From Sipunculus nudus (Eukaryota > Annelida > Sipuncula > Golfingiida > Sipunculidae): DNA of 64,000 bases. The DNA lies in contig CM049319.1 of NCBI GenBank assembly GCA_026874595.1, positions 38,879,473 through 38,943,472 on the forward strand, given 5' to 3'. Positions 46,020 to 57,254 of this stretch are shown piece by piece; position 1 is the first letter of the stretch; each line of letters starts with the position of its first letter. The notes beneath the pieces are model-generated. The model was not told the DNA's origin and searched no databases. It saw nothing but the letters and a program-made list of their open reading frames with translations. The position numbers were made by a program, and so were the translations under genes.

Positions 46020-46114
46020 CCAATATTGCTGGGATCAATATAATTTTTAACATCTTGGAGGGTTGACTGCAGCGACCCAAGTTCAAATGATGAGCAGTCA
46101 TTCTCTGCAAATGT
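46020..46114 (-). CDS. LIN9: LIN9, penultimate coding exon
   Basis: The exon has 95 bases between a tttcag acceptor and a gtgagt donor, starting in phase 0 and ending in phase 2. It encodes TFAENDCSSFELGSLQSTLQ then DVKNYIDPSNI. This aligns by eye with human LIN9 (LAEGG-LNSFEFKSL, then IKSTIDASNI). It lies in the C-terminal half, the part of LIN9 known to contact LIN52 and B-MYB. Confidence 0.95.
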
Positions 46115-46345
46115 CTGAAATCATATTGAAAACATCAAATAAAAAAATCAATGAAACAATATATGCCGAAATATTTATCTATCTACAAATCAAGACATTG
46201 CATTTTTAGAAATGTTTGACCTGGTGTACTTTTTGTGAAAAAAAAATGTATTCAGCAATCTTTGGCAATATAATTTCTAACAAAATGTCCAAGAATTTTA
46301 AGGGGTTATGCATGTATATCTGTAAGTCAGCATGAGGTCATTATA
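46115..46345 (-). other. LIN9 intron, unique part
   Basis: Short unique AT-rich stretch next to the exon, without features. Confidence 0.5.
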
Positions 46346-46960
46346 ACAAGTGGCCATTGGGCCATGATGCTCAACTGAATTCAAGGAACTTGAACAATAG
46401 GTAAAGACACCAAGAGTGCTCATCATGCGTTTTGCCAAAAGACCTTATATATAGGTTACAGTGACCTTATTCTACATCCAGCTGCTACCATTTGTATCCG
46501 TCTAACTAATAGAAAATTATAATCCTGTCCTTTCACAGAGCTTGCACAATACAGGTCAAAGTGACATTATATCAGGTGTCCAAGATAATTTACAGGAACC
46601 CAGTGACCCAGTTTTTGGTTTGGTAGGAGATCTTAATGGGGACATCTAACAGTATGCAGAATTTCGGATTCGTAGGTTTAATGGTTTCAAAATGTGTTTT
46701 CCTTATGGACAGCACGACACAACGGCACAACAGTTGCACAAATTTTGATAGGACTGAATATTATCACTGTGACCTAATTTGAGATGTGTAACTAACAGAT
46801 TTAGCCTCTGATTCTAAATGTATGCAAAACTTTGGTCAGTAGCTATAACTCTTTTGATTTATTCCCTGAAAAACCGTCATCCAGCCTGCTGAAACTTAAA
46901 TTGAAAATGGGGGTAGATGGTCACACCTATACATCAGATGGCTTACAGTCAGGTCAGGTA
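46346..46960 (-). repeat. Family S-E, diverged reversed copy
   Basis: The right terminus acaagtggccattgggccat lies at 46346-46366, with the inner palindrome changed to GGCC...GGCC. The internal module follows (gacatctaacagtatgcaga, 46641-46660). A worn left terminus lies at about 46928-46960. Confidence 0.55.
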
Positions 46961-48510
46961 GGGCCCTGCTATGCTCTTTACACAGCGCTTTAACTACAGG
47001 CCTAGTACCTATATCGTAAGCCCTGTTTGCTATGACCTTGTATCTTGAATTGCTACACCAGAGGGGAGCACTGTATTTTTGTCCAATCAGGTGAGACCTT
47101 GTGCTGGAAGATACTGCCAAGCGAGGAATACCAGAGCCAATCATGTTCATTTTGTTTTGACTGACAGCTCATCGCCCCGGTAACCATCTGGACAGGCCAC
47201 AGGCTAAGAGAGAATTGCCGGAGATGTGGTTTGCTTACAGCCTTGGGCACACAGGATGCTCGGCCGGTGAGCTGTAATTCAAATGAAACTTAACAACAAA
47301 GGCTGCGTGCACACCTCGCTGGCTGGTTTCAGTTCTGCAGACAACAGATACATGGCTACACTAACACAGTCATAATGTCATAACCGAATCAGTCAATGAT
47401 GCGAGAATGCAGAGGGAGCAATTTAAATGCGACCATAAACTCATCAAGCGGCGCTTGAAGCGTAGCTATGGGCGGAGCCAGGATTCCTGTCGAGTGTTTG
47501 TTTATTGGCATTTGGTTGGCTGCTTGTCACATCATATGCACTTTTTTTTTTTTCAGGGGACAACAAACCGCCATCTGGTGTCTAAATATATCATAAACGT
47601 TCAAAGCTGGCAGCGTGAAAATCAGTTGCTTCTTTAGAAGTGCAAGATTTCCGCTGCCCCGCAAATACAACAATTTGTGAAAATGCAACTTCACCCAGAG
47701 TTATGTGGAATGGCTTAATGTCATTGTCAATGTATATTTGCTGATGATCACTGTAATATGTCCAGATTCCATGGTCAACATCAGCAACAACAACACACTG
47801 GGTAACACACATGTAAACCCAAAACCAATGAGTGTACTGAACTGGTAGGCCCAATGCCTGGGCCCAGTGTAGTTGCTAGGCTACAGTGTCCAGTGTAACT
47901 GAAGCACGGTCCCAGATTATTATGGGTTCATAACAGAAATGAGATTTCAGTTATGGGGATCTTCTTATAGAAAAGCGTAGAAAGCGTATTTTGAGGTTTT
48001 TTAAAAATAAAGGGAAAAAATCAAGTCAATTAAGCAAATTTCTTACCAATAATGGCTAATAAACTATTCTGGGGCAAAAATAAATGTGGTAGGAGTAGTT
48101 AGATGAAGAAATCACTATGATTTCTACTCTTGTTTGATTTTCTGTAGCCTGCCATGCTCTCATGTTAATCATTTGTCACATGACCCTGTCCTTGAGCTTA
48201 CTGATATGAGAAAAGTTTTCCTATGTTTATTGTCCCAAATAAAAAATAGTTGGTTCATAATTACCATTAGCAAAGTGGTTAAAAATGTTAAAAGATATAG
48301 CCATTAACTTATAAAAGACTTTCTGAAGCCACATATTTTCATTAACTCTTGGGCTTTATTCATGAACTAAGATGTTTGGGAAAGATTTATTAACAATAAA
48401 TACTCTGATACACTAGGAGGTCAGGTCATGTCATGGGTGACCAGAGTTCATGCCCCAGCAATGTGGCTGTGATGATCTTCTGCTCTGCTCTTCATGATAA
48501 AAAGCTGTTA
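46961..48510 (-). other. LIN9 intron, mostly unique, with an inverted-repeat end
   Basis: At 47270-47430 is a copy of one arm of the 39362-39693 element with its flank (gacaacagatacatggct at about 47339, gcagagggagcaattt at about 47410). At 47845-47910 is a word shared with 49835-49920 (ctgaactggtag, gttgctaggc). No coding exon was identified. Confidence 0.5.
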
Positions 48511-49587
48511 CCGTACTTATTCTAATTTGGCGACCACTTAAAAATAATTAATTTTCTCAGAGGTCGAGATAATGGAGGATATTTGAAAATTATCTTCCTG
48601 CAGAATTTGCGGTGGTCGAGATTTTAGAGGCATGCTGTGGGATAACCTTCCCTAGAGAATCCGAGCCGCTCTGACACTGGAGCGATCATATGGATTGAGT
48701 GATAATATGGGTGTTTATAAGTTTGTTTTGTTAATTTCCTACAAACGGGCTTCCAACCCACACATGAAAAATACAGAGTCCGCCAATGATTAATCAAACT
48801 GAGCTCAGTCACTTTACAAAATGATCACTACTTCACGTATAGGTACGATCACTTGACCTAGACGGCAACTCATGTAACTACCAGTTGTTTCAAGTTTACC
48901 CACCAGGCTGCGATATCGGTGGGCTGAAAAGGGACAAGCAGCTGCACGGAAGTTGGAAGAAGACATTATGAAAATAACTACCTATTATCAGATAACTTTT
49001 ATTTGTGCAATACGTAATAAATATAGGAAAGTAAAGGCGCGTTAAATTACATACGACCGGAAACGGTTCTAGCTCCCGTGCCCTCGATCAGGCCCTGTTT
49101 TGTACGCGTGGTCACCCATTGAAAAACTAATCGGCGTTGTTTAAGCTTAACTAAGATTATAGTTCCAACTGTGTCCCAGTTGTTCCATTACGTGTGCCTT
49201 CTCGTAACTTGTAATTCTTCATAAATATCCCTCGTGAATTGCACACGAGGCACGTGCGTGCCAGGAATGGCACACGAGTTTGCTTCATCACGGACACCCA
49301 TTGGGAACTTGAACGCTTTATCATGTTTATATATAATAATGAAAACCGCATCTTTGTATCTTCAAAATTTTTTTTATTGCAAACAAGTTTGATGTGGATG
49401 CTCCGTGTAATAAGAATCTAGTCAGATACAAACTGCGGAGCCCGCGAGAGACGGAGGCATTTCACCGAAACGTCGACAGAAAACATCATCGGCAGTCGCG
49501 AAATTAGAGTCATTTTAGAAATTATGCTTTCAAAATATTTTTTGGGGTCATGAAATAAGAGGGATCGCCAAATTGAAATAAATATGG
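48511..49587. mobile_element. DNA transposon of 1.08 kb with 25 bp inverted ends and TA flanks
   Basis: The left end CCGTACTTATTCTAATTTGG and the right end (reversed) CCATATTTATTTCAATTTGG agree at 20 of 25 positions when extended by five bases. TA dinucleotides flank both ends (48509-48510 and 49588-49589), the target duplication of Tc1/mariner-type elements. The interior is richer in CpG than its surroundings, with no long frame, so the copy is non-autonomous. Confidence 0.65.
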
Positions 49588-49934
49588 TATATCATATATT
49601 ATATAACCAGGACATGGCATGTATGGCAACCGAGAAATAAAGGATATATAGCTAGAGTGAACATAGTTTAAGCTGCATCTTATACTTAATGACTCTTTAA
49701 TATGTTCCTTTTGATATACCAGTAGGAATGCTACAACTTAGTAAAAATTTTGTAAGACCATATTCAAGGCTGTGTATGGAACAGGGTGTCTGCTTCTCAG
49801 CCTTGCACCAAGGCAAGGTCCCAGAGCCACTGAATGTGCTGAACTGGTAGCTGGAAGGCCCAATGTCAGACCAAGTGTGGTTGCTAGGCAACACTGTGTC
49901 TAGTGTAATTGAAGCAGGGTGTGAGTTTGGGATG
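49588..49934 (-). other. LIN9 intron, short shared repeat
   Basis: The stretch 49835-49920 (ctgaactggtag, gttgctaggcaac) is shared with 47845-47910. The remainder is unique. Confidence 0.45.
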
Positions 49935-50500
49935 AAAAGTTTCCTGAAAATGCATGGACAATCTTTAAAAATGAAAAGGATTCTCCCTTGGGTGTTTGGC
50001 AATACACAAATGAAGTACCAAAGCCATATGTAAATCCAAACTGTAATTATCATCTAGAAAAAAATTATTTGGACAGATGCCCCCTGTGACCTTGACCTTT
50101 CACCCGAAAATCTTTCCATTTTACCAAGTGAGCTATATGTGCAAGATGGAAGGTCTTGGATGAAAAATATGGTTAAAAATGCATTTGGAAACTTTTTAAA
50201 GATGTGGGCCCTGTGACCTTGACCTTTAGTCTCCTGACCACCAAAATCTAGAGGTTTCATGCTTTAGTGGCAGGCCATATAAAAATCAAGATTGAAATCC
50301 ATGTCAATCCCAACTGGAGTTATCATCTGAAAATGAACTTGTGGACAAATCAATAGGGTTCTTGCTTTAATGGTGAGCCATATATATGTAAAGTTTGAAA
50401 TCAAGATGTCAATCAAAACTGGAGTTATCATCCGGAGATGAATTTGTGGACGGCTGGCATGACAGATGGACAGAGTGATTACTAGAGGGCACCTGCTCAT
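49935..50500 (+). repeat. Second array with TGACCTTGACC words
   Basis: It has ctgtgaccttgacctttc at about 50080 and ctgtgaccttgaccttta at about 50211, with ctggagttatcatc phrases. It ends in gattactagagggc, the same family as 40986-41940. Confidence 0.75.
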
Positions 50501-51119
50501 TCAAGGGGGCCCCCAATGAACCCTCGATCAATACAGTAACTTCATGACAGTCATTTGTGAACATGTTAAATAACCACAGCCACAAATATATGTGACTTGT
50601 ATTCTGTGAATAATGGCAACAATATTTGCAAAAAAGGACCTGCACACAATGCAAATAGTGTAGATGAGTCTCTTGAGAAATCTGAATTTGACAATGGGTA
50701 ACTAATTCAACAGAAATCCCAACTTACTATAGATACTTCTTAGAGCAGCCTTTATACAATTATGAACAAACTGGGTAATATATCAAGTCACATCTGGAAA
50801 GAACAAATGTGATGGATGGAGAGGGACAGGTAGCTAAGAATAAACCACCCCTATTCCAAAGTTGGAAGTCTGGGACAAAAAGGTCAACATATTGTCAGTG
50901 ATGTAGTTGAGGTCACACCATCCGAGTCTGAGTGCAAGTCTGAGTCCCGGACACTCAAGTCCAAGTCCAAGTCCGAGTCCTTGAGGTTCCAGTCCAAGTC
51001 CACCTTCTTCGAGTCCTAGTCCTTTGGAACCTATAAAGCAGAGTCCAATACAAATATCCTTAAAAAGCAAGTTTCATTGCATATTGTGAATGAAAATTGC
51101 ATTACAAACAATGACTTAC
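50501..51119 (-). repeat. LIN9 intron with a six-base repeat
   Basis: From about 50918 to 51030 the sequence is an imperfect (gagtcc/aagtcc)n repeat. The rest is unremarkable. Confidence 0.7.
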
Positions 51120-51197
51120 CCTTATCTGTAACATGAGAGCAGTAAGTTTGGTGACCAGTTCCACAGTCCTCTCATTACGCACCAGTTTCTTACCAGA
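51120..51197 (-). CDS. LIN9: LIN9, coding exon
   Basis: The exon has 78 bases, phase 0 at both ends, with attttag acceptor and gtaagt donor. It encodes SGKKLVRNERTVELVTKLTA then LMLQIR. Human LIN9 has the similar run ENLTDLISRLTAILLQIK. The next exon in the gene begins TFAEN, continuing the same helix-rich domain. Confidence 0.95.
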
Positions 51198-51977
51198 CTA
51201 AAATTAAAACAGTGTGACATTCAAATCAGAAAAGATGATTCCTGCATGCAGACCATGGGCTAACAATCCAGCTATACATTTTTACATTTCTCTAATGCTG
51301 AAGTTAAATGACGTTCATATTTCTGTCTAGCCACTTACTGCAATCAGGAACTGTTGGTGTAAACACTGAAACACTAACATGATCACAAAGTCACTCAACT
51401 CATATTCTTCAGTTCTTTTATTTTATGCAAGGTTTGCAGAGGATTAAATCTGAGGACAATTCATCAGATTTAAAGGCCTTTAAAACAAATATACGAAACA
51501 GACAAGCATCCTTTCCAACTAATAGACCAAATATAAGCCAATGTTAACTAAAAATCCTCCATATAATTTGATCTGAACATGGAACACCAAAAATTTAGCA
51601 ATTGCATTTATTACTGAAGTCCCTTGTATAAAACTGCCTCTGATATGTGTTTATTTGCTCTCAACTTTGTTAAAATTATCCATCATGACAGAGTTATTTG
51701 TGTCTATGAAGTAGGCACTTATTTTTATTTATAACCAAGAGACACTTTAATCATGAACAAGGTGCTCTAAATTGTGTTGGCACAAAAGCATAAAAGGACA
51801 TCATGACCTATTTTCACACTTCTATGGGGATTTCAGGACATGTCTGATGGGGAAAATTTTCAAGGTAGTATGATTACAACATCATTCAACATTACTGAAA
51901 ATCAGCTAGGTAATATGTTTTACAATCACATGGTGTGGTGTGTAACCATAAAATGCTGAATTTTAAGCAGTGCTCAC
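51198..51977 (-). other. LIN9 intron, no feature seen
   Basis: Unique AT-rich intron of 780 bp with no recognisable repeat. Confidence 0.55.
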
Positions 51978-52082
51978 CTGTAAACAGTTCATTCTGGTGA
52001 CTATGTCATGAGCTTCGTCTTCACATTTATTGCAGATGTCATTTGGTAACTCTACACTCCCAATGCCTTGATCTGGAGCGAT
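51978..52082 (-). CDS. LIN9: LIN9, coding exon
   Basis: The exon has 105 bases, phase 0 at both ends, between a ggcag acceptor and gtgagc donor. It encodes IAPDQGIGSVELPNDICNKC then EDEAHDIVTRMNCLQ. The APDQG block and the C-EEA-EIV pattern are conserved in LIN9. Confidence 0.95.
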
Positions 52083-52692
52083 CTGCCAATGATATGTCAT
52101 GTTCAGTAAAAGCTTCCTTTTAATATAACATCAAATGAAACACTACTACCTATCTGCATATCAGCATGGCGCATTTACATCTTTATAAAGGAAAATAGTA
52201 AGAAGCCATTAATAAAATACTGATGACCAAGTCACTAAAGTCTTCAAAATCTATCACTGAATCACTGACTATATCTTTAAGAAATAACAAACGGATAATG
52301 ATGCTGAACTGATGTGACTAATATCAACTGTGAACCATAGCCAACAAGAAGTGATAATGTCTGTAAATGCATACTTTTAAATGTTCCATCTCAACACTGA
52401 TTACCTCAGGTATTTTAAATCTATAAACTGATTTCATTCACCTATTGATATTGATAATTAATGTCCAAGCTATTCCACAGAAAAATAGGTGATCAAACTA
52501 CTATGCAGACTACATAAGAAGCTGTCTCAAATCAGCTGCACTGCTCTGAACAGAGTATTCAATGCATTAATAATACAGTCTCATTATAGTTTAATCACAG
52601 CTTATACTAGTTCCAGACCACTTGTATATAAAACATAAAATATATGTATAAAGTGGATAGATTACATTACCAGAACTTATAGTAACAATATA
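52083..52692 (-). other. LIN9 intron, no feature seen
   Basis: Unique AT-rich sequence. Confidence 0.5.
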
Positions 52693-52876
52693 CAGTGAAA
52701 CCTCGTTGTGTCAAAGTCGAAGGGACCCTCAGAAAACTTCGACACATCCAAGGTTCGACATAAGCGGGTTTTATTTGGTAATAATTTAACTAGATTAGTC
52801 AGGAAGATAGAGTCTGTAGCTTCTACATAAGCAGGGTATTTGACTTAACTGAGTTTGACCCAACAAGGTTTCACTG
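52693..52876. mobile_element. MITE of 184 bp, pogo/Tc1-mariner type ends
   Basis: The ends CAGTGAAACCTCGTTG and CAACAAGGTTTCACTG are inverted repeats with one mismatch. TA lies directly outside both (52691-52692, 52877-52878). The interior has worn inverted copies of tcgaca and aagcgggt words. CAGTG ends with a TA duplication fit the pogo/Tigger group. It is non-coding. Confidence 0.82.
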
Positions 52877-54157
52877 TATATAATATAATTTTGGTCTGCA
52901 AAAAAACTTTTCCACAATGGATGTAATGTTGACATAATTTCAAGTATGAACATATTTCTATGCAAAAGTTCGTACCTGCTGAATCAGAACATATAGTTTC
53001 AATTGTCTCATAAGTTAATAGCCCTGCCAGGGCTTTAGTATTTGCGTTTACAAATAAAATGCTTACAATAAAACGTGGTTCCATGTACCGACAGACTTAA
53101 CTCACTGCCAGCTCTTATCACTAAAGCCCTGTATAGTAAGTGGGGTGAATCACTGATATTTGCATATCAAGGCGTCACAAGGCTCTTTGAGGACTTGACG
53201 ATTCCCCTGTATTTGCATATCAGGCCATCACGCCTCATGTGAGTGGCATCGTTGCTACGAGAACGCCAACAGCGGTCCCACAGCTCGACCTGTTTGGTAA
53301 CATTCGCACTGAAATCATGTGTTCAGGTAGTCCACACATGAACCTTCGTGTTCTATGATATATCTCTGCTGAACAAATATTAGGGGCCATGGGCCAAATG
53401 TAAGTGCATATTGTAGACACTATCGCAACAATTTTGTACCGACAGGTCCAGTAAAATTCCTTCTGCTGAGATGACAGCTGGCAGCATTTGTCTGAACCTG
53501 TGTATTAACTGTCAAACTGCGACTCATGAATCGTGATCGTTTCAGTCAGCCGGTACATTTTGACTGCCACATCGCGTGATGCACCTGAATATCTCACACT
53601 GATTGGCTGAGCCAGAGTTTGGCCTACATTATGTTTAAACAGGCCCAACTTTCAAGAGTGCTGGTCCGGTAAACGTTAACACTGAGGCTGAGGGTAACAG
53701 TGTTTTATAAAGTCTCGCCGAACTCAATTTAAGCGAGGGCCGACAAATTAAGTGGGAATATTTGTAACCAATTGGAAGCCCTGAATAGGCGGTTACTGAA
53801 TGAACCATGTTGGTTTTGAAAAAGATTCTGGGAAAGACCACTGCTGACGTCACTGGAAAAGACCTTAGTTCAGCGAGGCGGTGATGTGTGGCGCTGACCG
53901 TCCGGGAACCGGCAAGATTACCAGTCCATGAAATCAGAGGGTCAGATAGTGGCAAATTAGTTATATGAGTTGCCGCAAGATGGCGGAACCGATACTAAAT
54001 GCGACACAACGCATGAACGTTTGATTTCGCTGTCAGAAGCAACAATTAAGTCAGAACTATTTCATGGACTGGGCCAGTCTAATAAGTTAATTGTGTATTT
54101 TTCCTGATCACAGGTCTAATGGAGGCCTGGTGTGGGTGACTGATGGAGACAACTTAC
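52877..54157 (-). other. LIN9 intron; repeated octamer words and CpG-richer stretch
   Basis: Two copies of atttgcatatca followed by ggc lie at about 53159 and 53211. The word gtaccgacag brackets 53086-53445 (53085 and 53436). At 53700-53760 is a worn relative of the 52693 MITE. The part 53600-54060 has more CpG than its neighbours. No exon was identified. Confidence 0.4.
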
Positions 54158-54283
54158 TTGCTGACAGTGCTGCTGAACACCCACCAAGGACTGGTTTAGC
54201 TCCTTGTTCAACTCGTCCAGGTCCACCACCAGCTGAGCGTATTCATGCTGGAAGTGTGTTCCATATGCCTCCCCATACGAGTT
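54158..54283 (-). CDS. LIN9: LIN9, coding exon
   Basis: The exon has 126 bases, phase 0 at both ends, with attttag acceptor and gtaagt donor. It encodes NSYGEAYGTHFQHEYAQLVV then DLDELNKELNQSLVGVQQHC and QQ. Human LIN9 has FQRRYATIVLELEQLNKDLN and VQQYC at the same place. It is predicted to be helical and coiled-coil-like. Confidence 0.95.
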
Positions 54284-54818
54284 CTAAAATACAAACTAAA
54301 TGGTTACACTGTCTAACATTTACATAAAATGGTAACCCTACAGCTAACATATATCAATTAGTACCCTACAGATACCTATTACAATTCATTGAGGGTCACC
54401 ATATCATGAGGATAGGCTTCAGTAGTCAAGTTTTACTGTCACTGGCTGGCTCTGGGCCACTTTTCAGCTTGCATTGAATAAAAGGTGTTTGATTTTTACA
54501 CAATTAAATATGATCTTCAAATAAATGTACAGTGGTGGTCACATATTTTTACCTCAAAACATTGCAAGAGGAAAAATGTGTTTCTTGTCCCCTCACCCCC
54601 TCATCCCAAATGTATTAAATAAAAGATTGATATATGACAATGTAGCATTTCTACGATCCTTCTGTGTCACAAAGACACCCATCAGCCAATAATGTTATTA
54701 ATTTTGAGGATTAGTTTTTCTTATTGTTGAAAATATATGATTATGCTTCTTTATCTGGCTGGTTGAACAACAGTTCAGCAGACTGAAGGTAAAATAACTA
54801 AAAAATAAGCCATCTTAC
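54284..54818 (-). other. LIN9 intron, no feature seen
   Basis: Unique AT-rich intron of 535 bp. Confidence 0.55.
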
Positions 54819-54899
54819 CATTTTCTCTGCCCGACAATTCATGTCCTTCAGCTGTTCAACCTTCTCCTTTTTTAACGACAGGATTTTTGATAATCTTGT
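54819..54899 (-). CDS. LIN9: LIN9, coding exon
   Basis: The exon has 81 bases, phase 0 at both ends, with ctttcag acceptor and gtaag donor. It encodes TRLSKILSLKKEKVEQLKDM then NCRAEKM. Human LIN9 has TKLSKILMIKKEHIKKLREM followed by N-EAEKL. Confidence 0.95.
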
Positions 54900-55345
54900 C
54901 TGAAAGTAGGGACAAATTATGATTTTTTTTCCGCAAACGGACAATGCAAAAGTAACATTCACCTCCTTGTGTTTATAATCATGCTTATTCTGAGGACCTC
55001 ATACTGTAGAAACAGGTTTTGGAGCCGCTGCCTATAAATGAGACTCATGGCTGAAAATCCTGGGTATTTTTCCTTAAGAAGGGATATGGTTACAAAACAC
55101 AGGTTTTGCTGATATCAACCATGAATAAGGTAGTTGACTGGTCACTGAAGCAGAATGGGTGTTTATAGGAAGTGAATATTTTGCTAAGAATGTATACTCA
55201 TTACTGTGGTTTGCTTTATATTTGTGAGTTTAACTTTCTCAATTTCCACTTTTTCAGTGTTTAGCGAGGTTTCCATTTTCAAATTCTCACCTAACAAAAG
55301 ACCTACATTGAGTAAAACAAGTATTATATTTATTACTTATATCAA
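54900..55345 (-). other. Large LIN9 intron, left end
   Basis: Unique AT-rich sequence at the exon side of a 9.0 kb intron. Confidence 0.5.
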
Positions 55346-57044
55346 ACTAGAATACGGGTAGTCGACAAGCGACGGGTAGGACGGGTTAAGTGAGGCATAG
55401 ATTGAGTGGCAAGGGGAAATAGAGTTACATGTGTTACATATTAGAATGGATGTCTGCCACCTAAACATGATTGAAGGTGGCCCCATCTGTTATTTGAGCG
55501 AGAAACTATCCAAGATGTATAAATATGCAAAATATTAGGTGGATAGGTATAACCACTGCTGAGATATGAGTGATTTTATCCCACAGCAGACAAACAGATG
55601 GACGCTGTGCAAAAATTGCTGCAGGTGGCGCCACCATTTTTGTGTATGTTATAAAGCTATCCAAGGGCTACATTTGTGTAAAGTTTTTTTCCTGATTAGT
55701 CAAACGAGTCTGGAGATATAAGCATTAATGTCTGCAGCATGAATGTGAATGAAGCCGGCGCCATCTGTCATAAAATCAGGAAAGCTATCCAGGATGTATA
55801 TCCATGCCGAATTACAGGTAATTTGGTCAAATCACTGCAGAGATATGAGTGATACTAACCCAAGGCAGACAAACAGATGGACGATGTGCAAAAATGGCTG
55901 CAGGTGGTACTAGCATTTTGTGTATGTTATAAAGCTATCCAAGGCCTACATTTGTGTAAAATTTTTTTCCTGATTGGTCGAACGAGTCCTAAGATATAAG
56001 CATGGATGTCTAGAGCATGAAAGTGAAAGTAGGTGGCGCCACCTGTCATAAAATCAAGAAAGCTATGCGGGATGTATACGCATGCCGAATTTCAGGTAAT
56101 TTGGTGAAACCACTGTAGAGATATGAGTGATTTTAACACAAGACAGACAAACAGATGGATGCTGTGCAAAAATTGCTGCAGGTGGCGCCACCATTTTTGT
56201 GTATGTTATAAAGCTATCCAAGGGCTACATTTGTGTAAATTTTTTTTCTTGATTGGTCAAACAAGTCTGGAGATATAAGCATTAATGTCTGCAGCATGAA
56301 CTTGAATGAAGTCGGCGCCACCTGTCATAAAATCAAGAAAGCTATCCAGGATGTATATGCATACCAAATTACAGGTATTTTGGTCAAACCACTGCAGAGA
56401 TATGAGTGATACTAACCAAAGGCAGACAAATAGATGGACAATGTGCAAAAATGGCTGCAGGTGGTGCGACCATTTTGTGTTTGTTATAAAGCTATCCAAG
56501 GCCTACATTTGTGTAAAATTTTTTTCCTGATTGGTCGAACGAGTCTGGAGATAAAAGCATTAATGTCTGCAGCGTGAACGTGAATGTAGGTGGCGCTAAC
56601 TGTCATAAAATCAAGAAAGCTATCTAGGATATATACACATGTCGAATTTCAGGTGAATCAGTCAAACCACTGCAGAGATATGAGTGATTTTAACCCAAGG
56701 CAGATGAACAGATGGACACTGTGCAAAAATGGCTGCAGGTGGCGCCACCATTTTTTGTGTATGTTATGAAGCTATCCAAGGGCTACATTTGTACAAAAAT
56801 TTTTTTCCTGATCGGTCAAACGGTTTCCGAGATATGTGGGTTTATGTGTGGAAACAGACGCACAAATGGACGCTGGGCAGAGAGGAAAGGCCAATTGGTT
56901 AGGCACCAGTTCACATGTGACCCGATAATTGGTGTAAGTTTCGGAAAAATCTGTCCAGTAGTCTCAGAGGAGTTCTCCGGAAACGAACGCGGCGGCAGCG
57001 GAACTCGGTCAGAAACATAGTATCCAAAAAACTTTGTTTTGGCG
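55346..57044 (+). mobile_element. Bounded repeat carrier with five 279 bp units, copy 2
   Basis: The leader (actagaatacgggtagtcga) and the tail (gaaacgaacgcggcg, then catagtatccaaaaaac and a CCAAAA...TTTTGG hairpin at 57024-57042) match 32291-33620. Units are marked by gagatatgagtga at about 55560, 55839, 56118, 56399 and 56675. Units alternate between two types, marked gattttaacc and gatactaacc, making a 558 bp higher-order unit. Each unit has two GGCGCC-type palindromes. Non-coding. Confidence 0.75.
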
Positions 57045-57254
57045 CATACAATAAAAGTGTGCAGATCTTATTAAATAAAAGGAGACAAAAGGCAGGCCTG
57101 CCAAAGGTAAATGATAGAAAAAAGAGTAAGCCCTCCGATAAAAACCAAGGTGCCTTCTTTGAAATAAAGAGTGAAAAAAAATTTAAAAATTATAAGCATT
57201 TCCCCACTTTTTTTATCATAAACTGTTTCACATACTAAACATGTATATTGTTAT
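57045..57254. other. Intron, no feature seen
   Basis: Short AT-rich spacer. Confidence 0.5.

Noticed and set aside
53950-54060. A promoter with a caagatggcgga (YY1-like) word and short open frame
   Set aside because: The frame is 14 codons long and nothing else marks a transcription start; a single motif is not enough.
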